Shown in pieces: positions 43,803-58,450 of a DNA stretch of 64,000 bases. A model generated the notes under the pieces. It had not been told where the DNA came from and did no database searches. It saw only the letters and a program-made list of their open reading frames with translations. Source of the stretch: Trifolium pratense (lineage: Eukaryota; Streptophyta; Magnoliopsida; Fabales; Fabaceae); assembly GCF_020283565.1 (NCBI RefSeq), contig NC_060062.1, positions 32,481,164-32,545,163 of the forward strand, written 5' to 3'. Within the stretch, counting starts at the first letter, position 1. Each line of letters begins with the position of its first letter. A program made the position numbers and the translations under genes.

Positions 43803-44064
43803 ATTTTGAAGCACGAGTGGCCAGCAAGATGGTGAAGCTTCATTCCTGATCTTGTCTCAGCAGCTAAAACTAGTGAAACAATCTGCGAAAATTGCATGGC
43901 TATACTGAAAGTAGGTTTATCCTTGTTTTCATTAAATTTTATTTCTTATGTCTATGACTAAGTTAAAAAATGTCTGTCCTGCTTTTAAGTGAAGAGGTTT
44001 TTTATTTTTCGAGAGGAGAAATGTCACAGCAGAAGATAAAAGAGCTTAAACATTCATTGAATAG
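43803..44064 (+). pseudogene. XPO1: Exportin-1 (CRM1/XPO1) gene fragment, two exons
   Basis: Exon one (43803-43910) reads ILKHEWPARW, then TGA in place of Arg, then SFIPDLVSAAKTSETICENC and MAILK, with a GT donor at 43911. Exon two (43982-44064) reads LLSEEVFYFSRGEMSQQKIK and ELKHSLN, with a GT donor at 44065; its acceptor has TG instead of AG. This is a conserved stretch of the nuclear export receptor. Introns are retained, so it came from genomic DNA, not from mRNA. One stop and a dead acceptor make it non-functional. Confidence 0.85.
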
Positions 44065-44156
44065 GTAGCTGTTAACTGCTTAATGTATTCTTTCCTGCTT
44101 TCCATTTCACTTATCTTTCTTTTAAGTTGAGTGTCTGAAAGATTATAAGGTAAGTT

Positions 44157-44397
44157 AATAATGGTTTCATCAAGGTAAGTTAATATTTTTGGATTATCAC
44201 AAAATCTACTGATGATCTCTCTGCTACTTTATTGATCATTTGGATTATAAGGTAAGTTAGCTTTCCATTAAGTTTTCTTATCCGATTCCATCTAAGTAAT
44301 TGATTGCTAACTATTCATTTTTGCTAGTCATTTTAGTTTTAATCTTTAACACTTCTTGATGCATTCTATTCCACCATCACTATATGTCATTTGTTAG
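44157..44397 (+). repeat. 240-bp direct repeat, copy 2
   Basis: Partner of 42930-43169 in the same orientation, 1.23 kb apart. No TG/CA ends or target duplication could be fixed, so LTR status is unproven. Confidence 0.88.
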
Positions 44398-44696
44398 ACA
44401 CAAAATTTGCAAAGTTTTGTTCTGCCAAAGACAGGTTAGTATGGTTATTGAGCAAGCTTCAAGGACGCCACTGGCACCGTTCAGGAAAAACCCCTAGATT
44501 TTGACATTCAGTTCTTGCCATACCTCTCCAGGTTCCTCCATCTTCTCATTTCACTTGTTGTGTTTCTTCGTCTTCTTTAATTGTTATTGCTGTGTCGATT
44601 CAAACATATTTATTTACTGAGCTTAGGTTAATCACTGTAATATGTTCAATTTACGCGCGTGGGTGATATGAAGGCTTTCTTTGCTTTTTGGTACGC
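44398..44696 (+). other. Exon-like sequence, unrecognised
   Basis: A codable stretch IEQASRTPLAPFRKNP (about 44440-44490) ends near a possible donor AGGTTC (44530). No family was recognised. Confidence 0.3.
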
Positions 44697-45235
44697 CAAA
44701 TTTATAATGTTGCCCAACCTTTCATTTCAATTTTATCGATTATAAAGTCAATGATCCTCATTGGTGGAGTGGAAGTAAAAACTGACATGAAAAAAATTGA
44801 GGAACAAGGAGCCAACATCTTGATCAGCAGGCCTGGTCGATTACACGACATGATGAATTGGACGGATGTTTTGGATTTCAAAAGTTGAGGTATATCTTTC
44901 ACTATTTATACAACATACATGCAGATACATGCTGTAAAAGAATTTTCTGGATTTATTATGCGATCATATTGTACAAATTAATTAATTCATGTTGTAGCTT
45001 CATGCTTTAAGATTCCTTATTTTCTACTGCATTTGTGTATTAGTAGAAGTAGGGTTTAATTGTAATTGTGCCTACAAATGTTGATTTTGGATGAGGTTGT
45101 TAGATTCTTAGATATGGGGTTCATGACGCAGATAAATGCTTATTCTCTGCTACTCAAACTAAGGTTGCTGAAGAGCGTGATAAAACAGGATTGAGGAACT
45201 CTCTGAGGGTTGGAGTTTGAGCAGAAACAAAAACA
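44697..45235 (+). pseudogene. RH18: DEAD-box RNA helicase fragment, RH18/Spb4 type
   Basis: Part one (44697-44888) reads QIYNVAQPFIS, KSMILIGGVEVKTDMKKIEE and GANILISRPGRLHDMMN, covering motif Ia/GG to motif Ib, where TPGR has become RPGR. Part two (45081 on) reads LILDEVVRFLDMGFMTQI, so the DEAD box is mutated to DEVV; then, in shifted frames, traces of FSATQTK and of LRNSLRVGV. Family members remodel pre-60S ribosomes in the nucleolus. The broken motifs and frameshifts make this a pseudogene. Introns appear retained. Confidence 0.83.
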
Positions 45236-45640
45236 ACAAATGGGCAATGACATGCAACATCAAAACAAAGAGTCTTCAAAGACACTTTCGTGTCTTCACA
45301 TTGAGGTATTGCATATAAAGCATGTCATTGAATTGGAGATTAGATCTGTGACTTTTATGGCTAGTGATTTCATTCTTTCATTTTAGTAGTAGAATCACTA
45401 CAATTTTTTTGCAACATTCATAATTCAATTCATATTATTGTAGTTATTTCAATAAAAAAAAGGGTTAATAATGCAGTGCCAATTTCTACAAGTCATGGGC
45501 GTGAAGAGATTTAGTTTAGGCTTTTCCTTTGTTTGTTTTCATATTTGATAACTATTTGAATGGTTTGTTTATTCTATTGTATGGTTATAATGGACTAAAT
45601 TCGATTGCTAATTCAAAATAAATTCACCAATTTCAGAAAA
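45236..45640. other. Intergenic or intron-like, nothing recognised
   Basis: AT-rich, no frame or repeat end seen. Confidence 0.4.
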
Positions 45641-46340
45641 TGGAAGCGAAGTGATTGGTATTTCATGTTTTAATCACCTTGTATGCATTCACATTGTTGA
45701 CATGCTAAGCATATTAGGCTATGAGTTGTATGACATGAAGGCTAGTGGAGTGAAAGGTAACCCACATCTTCATTCCATTTCTTATCTGGAGCTCCGTAGT
45801 TCTTTGCAACCAAGAGCTGTGAATTGGGGTCTTGTAACAAAGGGAGTAACTGGTATATTTTTCTTTTACTTGTTCAATTTTGGTTTGAATTTAATCCCTG
45901 TTTCCAGACTGAACATGTTTCCTCCATAACTTAATTTGGATTATTTATAATAGCATTTATGCCTTGTATTTTTGGCTTCATACTTCAGCATTACATTAAA
46001 GTTTTTTGAAGTGACTTCCTTGTAAAGCTTGTTAGTGTGAGTGAGGTAAAAAGAATTTGAAACATACACCTTGAGCTGAGCTACTAATAATAGTTTTATA
46101 AGGGCAATTTTGCATGTAGAAAATTACACTAGAATTGGTTATTGTGATAGAAAGACTGTTCTTTGGCTCTCTACCATGCATTCTTGTTATTCAGATTAAG
46201 CGTATTGTCATGTTGTATTTGTAATTTATGAGTTTGTAATGAATTTTATTATTTTCTTTTTAGGAATGGTAGAGATTAAGATGTTAACTGATTATGCAAG
46301 TGAAGAGCCTAATTGTGCGAATGGATGCAAGAGGATAAAG
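45641..46340 (+). other. Exon-like sequences of an unrecognised gene fragment
   Basis: A codable stretch VDMLSILGYELYDMKASGVK, then GNPHLHSISYLELRSS and VNWGLVTKGVTG (45690-45855), is followed by a GT. A second stretch MVEIKMLTDYASEEPNCANG (46265-46325) follows an AG. Composition is coding-like, but I do not recognise the protein. Confidence 0.35.
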
Positions 46341-46369
46341 AACTGTCTACTCATGGCCATTATCTTTAC

Positions 46370-47260
<891 letters not shown>

Positions 47261-47926
47261 ATTTGATTTGTTAGGGTTTGGTTCTTGATTAGATTTCTGT
47301 TAGGGTTCTGTTCTTGATTAGATTTCTGTTAGGGTTTGAATCTTGACTAATCATGTTCTTGTAAGAAAGTTTCGATTTACTTTAGAATGTAATCAGGTTT
47401 TAATTTGAATTGAATGGGTTAACAGTGGTGATAAGTAAGTGAAATACTTGATTTGCATCCAATTCTTGTCTCATCTTTAGAATTGTTAATGAAAAAAAAA
47501 AGGACTTTTGATTCATTGTTCGATGAATCGGTGCTATAATTATTGACATATTATTATGCTTACCTGTCAATATAAGATTATGCAGAACCATAATATTTTA
47601 GTTTTAACAAAAAATGCTATCAATGAACCATACAAGTGCAATTAAAAATTTAAGGGGTTTGTGTGTTAAGACTTGAAGCATTTGGTTCATAAGATAGAAG
47701 TAGGCTTCAACGTTGGTCCTATATAATATAGCCACTATCATGAGTTGCAAAGTAGCATTATGGCAACTAATACGAACACTACAACGGAAAAAATTCGGAT
47801 CATGGTTATCTTGTGAGAGATAAATGGTGAATAACCATTTCAGAACCAAATGAAAATTAATATAAAACAATAAAGAAAATTTTGGCATATTCAGGGCCGG
47901 TCCAACCAACTCTATGTAGTCGGACC
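47261..47926. other. H3 3' flank with short tandem repeat
   Basis: TTCTTGATTAGATTTCTGTT is present twice in tandem (47282-47341), each copy followed by AGGGTT. The rest is AT-rich without frames. CAGGGCCGGTCCAACC at 47892 resembles one end of another hAT element. Confidence 0.5.
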
Positions 47927-48495
47927 CAGGGACAGAGCTAGAAGGGGGACCAACATAGGCCACGGTCCCCCCTAAATATTTTTGAATTTTTTTTTATACT
48001 ACTATGGAATAATTTTACTTTTGGACCTCCTATTCTATTAAACTCATAAAAATGGTCACTTTTTTTAGTCAAAATTTTGGCTCTATTTTCATACTTGGTG
48101 TATAGTTGATCCCAAAACATATGTTTTTCCAACTAAAAATAATATTTTTGTAAAAAAAAAAAAGGTGATTTATTTCCCCAATAATGAAATCAATAAAAAA
48201 AATAAAATCTTTTTTGAGATTAAAACTCGCCTTTTTTGATGTAAAAAGTTGCAAATTTTTTTTCTTCTTTTGGTAAGGTAAAGTTGCAATTTTAAAGACA
48301 AAGTGCATAGATTAAGACCAAAATTACAAACATATAAAAATAAAGGGCAAAAAAAATCTACTTAAAAAAATGGTCTATAAAATGCGATTCACAATCTTAA
48401 CTTTAAATTTATCTTATAACTTCTTATATATATTGTGCTTTCAAAATTTAGTTTTTTCTTTACTAACTTAAGCTAAAATCATGGCTCCGTCCCTG
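47927..48495. mobile_element. hAT-type non-autonomous element with 8-bp TSD
   Basis: Ends are CAGGGACAGAGC and GGCTCCGTCCCTG, flanked by GTCGGACC on both sides (47919-47926 and 48496-48503). AT-rich core, no transposase. Confidence 0.93.
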
Positions 48496-48503
48496 GTCGG
48501 ACC

Positions 48504-48767
48504 CATGCAGTTGAGTAAGAAAAAACACCACTATGTCATTGAACCATTACAACATATATGATTTATATGATACTACTTTGTATCTCTCTATCAATGTTGT
48601 CACAAATTAGATGTTACTCCTTTCAACACATTCTGTTCATGATGTTCCTGACAATTCATCTATTGACAACATTAACACCAATTCCCCTAATCCAAAATTT
48701 CAATGCTCCTGCTAGGAATTCAACTAGTATTAAACATTCTCATACTTAAACAAGTTGTTAAACACAA
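48504..48767. other. Intergenic, nothing recognised
   Basis: AT-rich; no frame or repeat end seen. Confidence 0.4.
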
Positions 48768-48910
48768 ATGTCAGTTGGTCGTGGCGGATTACCTAGAAAT
48801 TCGGATGGCCGGTGTAATGTGTATCTAGCAAAACTTTGGGGATTTTATGATGGTTTTTGTGTTGCGTGTAAAAGAGGTGCCACAAAGGTGCAAATTAATA
48901 TTTTTTTAGT
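48768..48910 (+). pseudogene. LINE RNase H (RVT_3) fragment
   Basis: GGLPRNSDGRC, AKLWGFYDGFCVACKRGATK and VQINI follow the pattern of plant LINE RNase H domains (AELWGV..GL..A...G...V). Short and without a proper start, so a remnant. Confidence 0.6.
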
Positions 48911-49352
48911 GAAGAATTTAAAATTTGTTTACCAAAAAAACCAAGAAGTTCGACCGGCCGGTACGGTTTTTAAAACACTGCTCAAAACCATACTACACTC
49001 TTTTCTATTGCTTCTCTCTCTGCCTTCTCTACCGAACCAAAAAAACTAGAAAATGGGTTTCATAACCAAAATCTTCCACAACCAAAACCTCAAAAGCTTA
49101 AAAACTCAAAATCTTACATACACCGATTTTAACCGGGTTCATCCAGTTCTTTGTTTTTGGCGAATTCAAGTACGAATTTTCGCGAACCAATTCGTGAAAG
49201 AACCGTGAACCAGTTGACGCGAACCAATATATTCGCGGTTCCCTCTTAGATGAACGAAATATGTCACCATCACTTATGAATATGTTGAGATCTTAAAGAG
49301 GATGTTGACATGATTCGTCCCTTATGATGCACCACCCCTACCAAACATAATT
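48911..49352. other. Intergenic, nothing recognised
   Basis: Contains ACCGGCCGGTA-like words and short GCGAACCAAT repeats near 49180-49230; no frame. Confidence 0.4.
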
Positions 49353-49640
49353 AAGTGTGCAAGCGACTAAAATCACTTTATGGCCTCAAACAACACAGTC
49401 GGAAAACGTATGAGAAACTCACAACATTGTTTGTTCATCATGGATACACTCAAGCAGCATCAGGCCATTCTTTGTTTGTAAAAACTATCAATCGTCATTC
49501 ATTGCCTCGATGATGTTATTCTAACTGATAATTCTCTTCAACTTATGGGGTCAATTCCTAGCTACAAACCCAATGCCAGTCAAGACAGTTATGCAACATC
49601 ATCGAAGTCGTTAGAAGGTGGTTAGGAATGAATTTTATGT
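49353..49640 (+). pseudogene. Copia reverse transcriptase fragment
   Basis: KVCKRLKSLYGLKQHSRKTY (49353-49412), then LFVHHGYTQAASGHSLFVKT and, after a stop or frame slip, LDDVILTDNSL (about 49506-49540). The catalytic YVDD has become LDD. It belongs to a different copia lineage from element B, which lacks this domain altogether. Confidence 0.8.
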
Positions 49641-50231
49641 TACAATTGCATAGAGGTAGCTAACACCTACACTAAGGCCTAGATTTATCTAGTGCGAACT
49701 TATCCTCGTGTACAAAATACTTGTTTTATACTGATTATTCACAAAGAAAGTTGCAATTATACCAACGCCAAAAGTTAAACACATGGACTGGAAGACAACG
49801 CCTTTTCATGATGGAATTCTCGAATTTCATGGTTGCTAAACAAATTCAACAGCTCTTAAACACATTTTGAATAATTTAAACACATTTTAATGGTCAATAT
49901 AGTGAAATACAATACATAGTTAACATGCTACAAGTAAATGATAATACAAATGAACAGCGAGAATCCATACACCCCAAAATACAACAATACAATGAGGCGA
50001 ACTTTCCATTCGCAATATTCTAGGACTGAGAAACATGATTATATGAACTTCACAGCAAAACCCTAAAAGGGTGCATCCCCGTTTTGGTGAGCACCCAAAA
50101 GAACAAATAATTAAGAATTAATCCCCAATCTGAATGGAATACGTCTTGAAGTTCATTAGTTGACTGGAGGTCAACACGACGAACAATGAATGACAAGGAT
50201 AAGTTAGCAGGTCAAGCAGGTAATATCAAAT
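49641..50231 (-). other. Flank and 3' UTR of the bZIP gene
   Basis: AT-rich. The part next to 50232 is probably 3' UTR of the bZIP gene. No frame seen. Confidence 0.45.
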
Positions 50232-52721
<2,490 letters not shown>

Positions 52722-53009
52722 TTGTTTGTTTGTTTTCAATTTGTTGTGTTGTTTTTGTCACCAATGGAACATAAATGCATTTCTATTTGCTTTGTTTCTT
52801 TTCTCAGCTTCGAAGTTCTAACAAGTAGTGTAACAATTAGTCAATTATGGATATTTTTGTGTAAAAAACACAGCTCTAAATATTAAATAAAAAAATTGTT
52901 TGTCAAAAAAAATATTAAATAAAAATCAATAAGCAAATAATAAGAATTTTTGTCACAAAATAAAAAAGAATTTTTTTACAATAATTAAATAATAAGAAAT
53001 ATGTCCAAA
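52722..53009. other. bZIP promoter/leader side
   Basis: About 100 bp of T-rich leader upstream of the bZIP start, then AT-rich sequence without recognisable boxes. Confidence 0.4.
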
Positions 53010-53170
53010 AATTCTAGCTCAACTAATGCCGAAATTGCTAGAGTCGGACGTCAGGACCGAGGTTCGAATCTCAGTCACTCCACTTTATGTGTGTAAATTT
53101 TCAATTGCTTTGTCATTTCGTCTAACTTGACGATAAATGCTAAAATTATAAGATTATATATAAGTGATTT
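53010..53170 (+). repeat. tRNA-derived SINE-like sequence
   Basis: TAGCTCAACTAATGCC (A-box-like) and GGTTCGAATCTC (B box, 53071-53082) are spaced as in Pol III internal promoters. Downstream CAGTCACTCCACTTTATGTG is typical of legume tRNA-related SINE or pseudogene copies. Confidence 0.6.
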
Positions 53171-53410
53171 AAACTGTAACCTCTCATTTATGTGTCTGAA
53201 TTTTACGTGATGTTTATTATTTTGTCTATGAATTAAAAATAAAATAATACAGTAACAATAATATGAATAATATTCGTCATAGTGTTGCCATTTAGAATGT
53301 ATTAATCCTACTGTAAAAAAAAAATGGTATTAATGCTATGACGAATGGTTTGGGTGCAAAAAATGAATGACAAAATATCCAAGTTTAGCAAAATGCCGCA
53401 ATTTGGAATG
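53171..53410. other. Intergenic, nothing recognised
   Basis: AT-rich, no frame or repeat end. Confidence 0.4.
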
Positions 53411-53419
53411 GGGTGTTAT

Positions 53420-54120
53420 GAATAGAGATGACAACGGGGCGGAGATTGAACGAATGGTACGCTATCAATCATTGTTCCACCATCTAAATTGTTTCTCATC
53501 CCCGTCCCCATTCTCCGCTTCGGGAAGTATTCTTTCTCCATTCTCATCTCCGTGGAACCCCACAGTTCCCGTGAAGATCCATCAACCTTAAAAAATGTAT
53601 AAATTTTTTATTATTTTCAATCAAACTAGTTGTAAAATATAATAAAGTTTAATTATAAAACAAATAAAAAATTCAAATGTTATTGCGAGTCTTGTAACAA
53701 TAATAAGTATCATATATAAACAAATGTATATTGTGTAAAAATATAATTAAAAATGATTTATAAAGTATTTAAATATACATTTATTAATGTCATGTTAATA
53801 AAGTTTTCGTGGACGGAGTTGTTAGATAATAACATTATTAGAGCTTTAAGTATTGGACTTTATGTGTTAGTGATACATTAGAATTTATTTTAAATTTGTC
53901 TTGTAATCTTTATTTTGTTAAGCTGTCATTCTGATAATATTGAAACTATAGCCGTCACTTTGTGTTTCTCTCTAAACTTTAACATGAGTCTCCGCGGGGC
54001 GGAGGAAAAAATCATGTCCCCATCCCAAACTTCTCTCGGTGGGACTTTCTCCTCCATTTCTATCTCTACGAAAAAATATTCTCCATCTTCGAGTCGCCAA
54101 ACGGGGCAACGCTATATAAA
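53420..54120. repeat. Degenerate hAT-like repeat
   Basis: The left part reads GAGATGACAACGGGGCGGAG, and the right part carries GCGGGGCGGAGG and CCAAACGGGGCAACG in the reverse sense, as in GC-ended hAT elements. Ends are too worn to fix a target duplication. Confidence 0.4.
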
Positions 54121-54700
54121 TTTTAATGTAGCCAAACTTATCATTGATTTTTGGTTGCATGATGACCAAACTCGGCTTCTTAAGAATCTGACAGGTTATG
54201 TTATATTATGTGAAAAACGAAAAAGTAGTGGAGATTAAGATCTTAGTTAATGGAGGGCTTGAATTGAAAATGTGTTTAGTAACATTTTTAAGTATATTGA
54301 GTATATTTTGAAGTTTTAAAGATTATTGTCTCATAATAGTCTTTGATTCTCTATAACTCGTAAACATAGTAGTGTGTGTGTGGGAGGTACATGAAGATAG
54401 ATGGGTCAAAATTAATATTGATAGTAAAGTTATTTACTAATGAGAGTTTGATTTTTGGATTTTCTTCTCATCTCAATACTTTGCTCCTTATTTTTTTTCA
54501 ATTTTTGGAGGAGATTTGGACAATTCACACGGGTCTAAAATAAATCTAGATTATGGTTTAAACTTTTAAGAGATATTGTTGAATAAAATTCACAATAAAC
54601 ATGTACCAAAAAAAATATCACAATAAACGATTGAGCTATTAGTGAAGGACATCTTTATTCTCACGTAGCTCATGATATTTTTTATTTATAAGTTACAAGT
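54121..54700. other. Intergenic, nothing recognised
   Basis: AT-rich, no frame or repeat end seen. Confidence 0.4.
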
Positions 54701-54712
54701 TCAACAGTCGGT

Positions 54713-55000
54713 ACACTTAAAAAGTCTCACATTGTTTGGAATCGAGGTTAAACGTAGTTTATATACAACATTCACACATCTTAACCCTCTGAAACGCCTT
54801 TTACAAGGGATAAAATCGTGAGGCTCATATGCGGTTCAAAGGGGACAATACCTCCAAACGTGTTGTTGCGCATTTGAAGGTGGAACAGAACATTTAAGGC
54901 TAGAAGAAGGAGAGGTATAGATATCACACGCCCTCTAGCCCCTTAGCCTTGACTAGGGGACAACTATTCTGATACACCTAAAACATCTCATATCGCTTGG
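54713..55000 (+). promoter_or_regulatory. snRNA-type USE/TATA-like unit in a repeat
   Basis: AGTCTCACATTG (54723-54734) resembles the plant snRNA upstream element RTCCCACATCG, and TATATA follows 25 bases later (54760). A second copy of the surrounding phrase, TACACcTAAAAcaTCTCA, is at about 54970 without a TATA. The sequence between them includes AGGGGACAATACC, known from dispersed plant repeats. No snRNA sequence follows. Confidence 0.35.
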
Positions 55001-55600
55001 AAATTGAAAGAAGTAAATTAATAAATATAAATTAACATGATTTTCATTTTTCTTATTTGGAAGAAGTAAATTAATAAATATAAATTAATATCATTTTCAA
55101 ACGCCATGTAGCACCACATGCACAATCCATGTGATTCGGTTGAAAAGGTCTAGCAATATGTCACGGTCCATTGAACGTATTTGGTGTTTTCACAATGGGG
55201 AAAGGTTTTTCTGTCTTATTTTAATAGTGTAGATCCAAGAATAAATCAATCTAGGAACAAAGAAAAAAACAAGCATGAATATTAACTATGTTCCAAAATA
55301 TAAGCAAAAGTTTGTCAACAACAATTAATATATTTGGTCCAAATCTTTAAACAAATACATCAAGTATTTATAAATTAAATTTAGTTTGTAATTAAAACAT
55401 GTATAATTGGGATTTTATCAAAAACTTCAATTAACATTTCCTCATTAATATGTCTTTTTTTTTTTTTTGTAAGCCTCGTTAATAAGTCTTTATCATAAGG
55501 TCAATGAGTAAACAACCACTTTGGTCCCTGAAAGTGACACTCGTTGTCATTAATAGTGAAGGATGATGACTCTATTTATAATTTTTCAGCTGAATTTGGG
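55001..55600. other. Intergenic, nothing recognised
   Basis: A 24-bp phrase GAAGTAAATTAATAAATATA is repeated (55010 and 55065). Otherwise AT-rich with no frames. Confidence 0.4.
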
Positions 55601-55609
55601 CTTTTTCTA

Positions 55610-55790
55610 CGCACCCATCGTGACGACGGTGGCAGGTAATTTTGCCTCATCGTGGCCACGATAGATCATATCGTGGTACGATGAAAGATTTGATCAGGAT
55701 TTTCTGTTTTTCTTCAACCGCCTTCATCGTGCCACACTGGTATGTCATCGTGGTACGATGGAAAGATTTGTTGTAGATTTTCTTCAATTT
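55610..55790. repeat. Array of ATCGTGGTACGAT palindromic words
   Basis: Contains the perfect palindrome ATCGTGGCCACGAT (55649-55662), ATCGTGGTACGATG near 55670, CATCGTGCCAC near 55727, and CATCGTGGTACGATG (55746-55760). GC-rich against an AT-rich background; the flanks look like an LTR or similar repeat that I cannot name. Confidence 0.65.
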
Positions 55791-56206
55791 AAACCGTCTT
55801 CTCATTTTGTCATGTTGGATCTCATTGTGCCATGCAGATTTTTCTCAATTTGTTGCAGATTTTCTTCGATTGATGGCTTGCGCTGTTTATTACGTTTTTG
55901 CCATTTTTTGATGTTTTTTTTCCATTTTTCTTGCTTCTGGGCCAAGTAACTTCACTTTTCTGGGTATTTGCTTGCTTTTGGGCTTCAATTTCTATTAAAA
56001 CAACCCTAAATTACTACTAAAAACATCATATAATTGACTATCGTTAATCTTGCAAAATAAAATTTGATCAACACCTTAAACTTTGTCCTATATTAATTTA
56101 TCTTGTATTATTTTGTCCAATACTTATATTATGACCCTAGACAATTCTAACCTACGAACAAATAAAAATAAAAAAGGTTTAGCACACACTCATAACATAA
56201 AAAATT

Positions 56207-56362
56207 AAAATAATATATACATTTTAAATAAGTATATTATATTTACTTTGACAAATATGTGTCTAATTTTTTATAATAAAAAAATAAAATAATATATACA
56301 TTTTAAATAAGTATATTATATTTACTTTGACAAATATGTGTCTAATTTTTTTTTTGTTTAGG
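56207..56362. repeat. 79-bp tandem duplication
   Basis: Two adjacent copies of a unit with ATAATATATACATTTTAAAT and GACAAATATGTGTCTAATTT, nearly identical, so recent. Confidence 0.9.
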
Positions 56363-56969
56363 CTTATGCCCAAATAAGTGTAGCTTTACGTGCGTTTGAT
56401 TCGTAAAACAATAAGGATTTGACAGAACAGTACAAGACAGAAAAAGATAATAATATAGGACATGACAAAATTGTATTGGAGAGATATAAGGAGATAATAT
56501 TTTTATATTCGAAAATAAAATGAGTAGTTTTGTATTTTTTTATAGTTGTAGTATTAACAAAAAGTTGTATTGTGGTTCAGTGAGAGACAAAAAATCTTGT
56601 TTTTGTCCTGTCCCTTGCTACCTAATTTATCGAATCTCATAACCAGTTTCAAATTAAACAGAGTACAACAAAAATTGTCCAGTATAATGTAGTCTCATAT
56701 TTTTTAGCGGAACAAACATATTTTTACGGTCTTTGTATTGTAATTGCGGGCCCTAGTTTGAAATTTTATTAGTAGTGATATATTTATGGCTCCTATTTTA
56801 TAGCTTTTATCATAAAATATTTTTTAAGAAATTATTAGTTATGGATGTGAAAATTGGATTAGCCGATTCAACCAATTGAATTAATTAATTAAGAACCGGC
56901 CAATTTAACGTTTGGTTCAACCAATGTAGGTTCACAGTCATTGACTCATTAGATATACTAGTTAGCATT
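56363..56969. other. Intergenic, nothing recognised
   Basis: AT-rich, no frame or repeat end seen. Confidence 0.4.
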
Positions 56970-57460
56970 TTCTTAAAACAAAGGTTATCAAAATTTTCTC
57001 ATAAAATATAGCGACATTTAATTTTTGCTCTTAAAATAAAAACGAGATGTTTTTGTCATATAAAACAATTTCATTTTGAAATTTTTTTCTCTAATGACCG
57101 ACTTATATGTGCATTTTTTGTTTTTTAGTTTATACCCCTCTGGTTCCTAGAAGAAGAGCGCCCAAATAATTTAGAGTTCGACCACGAGATAAGTAAAGTC
57201 TGACTAATAAATTGTTCCACCCGCGAGATATCTGCATGTTAATATAAAATAAAAATATTATATTTAAAATGTGCCAATGTCATGCTCAGTTATTATATAA
57301 AAAAAATGTCAAAGACATGTAAAAGTTATGTCCATTGTGAATAAAAAATGAGACAAAAATATTATAGAAAGAAGAAAACATCTCGTTTTTATTTTTATGG
57401 AATAAAATTTGAATTTACTATATTTTTAAGAACGAAAATTGTATTTAACCTTTTAAGGTA
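56970..57460. repeat. Foldback MITE-like repeat
   Basis: Imperfect inverted halves: AAAATAAAAACGAGATGTTTT on the left (about 57034) against its inverse on the right (about 57377-57400), plus outer AAAGGTTA / TAACCTTTT. No target duplication was fixed. Confidence 0.45.
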
Positions 57461-58090
57461 CCTTGCTTAAATTAGTTTTCAAACCAAAACAAAGTTCTCT
57501 AAGTAAGCAACAATATATGCACAAGTAGAGTTTGACCCCAATCGAATGCGTATGCAAAAAATACTCGCAATAGAATATATTAGAATAGAAGAAATCAATT
57601 TATTAAATAAGTTTCAGTTACCTCAAAAGATTAATATTATTTTTTATGACTGCATGCGGAATACATTTTGATTTTAAAAAGAGTATTTTAAACATTGGTT
57701 AAAAAAGAGTGTGACTTGATTTTTCTTATTTTTGACATTTGAACAACTTCCTTAATGCCTTATTAATATTGCAGTACTCAACCTTATTCAATGACCAATA
57801 TTATCATTGTTGGATATGTAGGCTAATTTTGACAAAAAGAAAAAAGAGATCTTTTTTAGGGCGTCATTTTTCTTGTGCACTCCTTGATTTTTATTTTTAT
57901 CCTTTCGCATCTTAAATAGCGAGTAGTATTGTCAAAACACAAATTTTGAAAAATGCCATGCAAACAGTATTCGCATTTTAAAATGCGAACTTGGTCGATG
58001 GTCAGAGTTTTGGACTTAGGTCACAGTCAAATATTCTTGGACGGTTGGTAGGGGTGGGAATATGGCCTATAGTCGTGCTTCCTAATGTTA
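57461..58090. other. Intergenic, nothing recognised
   Basis: AT-rich; no frame or element end identified. Confidence 0.4.
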
Positions 58091-58099
58091 ATGACCTAA

Positions 58100-58450
58100 A
58101 GTTTCTGTGGAGGTTAAGTGACTAGTGAGTGCCGCCCGAGGATGGGGAGTGCGTGTGAATGTAGATGGGGCCTCAAAAGGTATGTTATGCTAAGTGTGGT
58201 GGTGTTATTAGAGAGCATTAGATTCAGGTTGGTTGGTTGCATTTACAAAATATTTAGATTCTACTAATGCTTATATAGTGTAACTTTGGGTGCCTTCGAA
58301 GGTTTGTTGATGGCTAGAGTTCAAAGATTATCAATGTAGAGAATCATTTGGATTCGTTGGTGGTGAACACTTTGCGAGATCAAACTAAGTCTCCGATTCA
58401 TTTGGAGCAACCGGTTCTTGTTGATGTTATGAGAAGTTTTTCCTTCTAGA
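58100..58450 (+). pseudogene. LINE RNase H (RVT_3) remnant
   Basis: In shifting frames: VNVDGASKG (58150), CGGVIRE (58197), TNAYI and LWVPSKV (58266-58305), then NVENHLDSLVV (58335). This is the order of the RNase H domain at the end of plant LINE ORF2. Too many stops for function. Confidence 0.7.

Noticed and set aside
47892..47910. CAGGGCCGGTCCAACC as a second nested hAT element
   Set aside because: Only one end could be seen; no inverse partner or 8-bp duplication was found to the right of 48503.
52722..52739. Six extra codons upstream of the bZIP start
   Set aside because: They would start at a TTG; the first ATG (52721) is the natural start.
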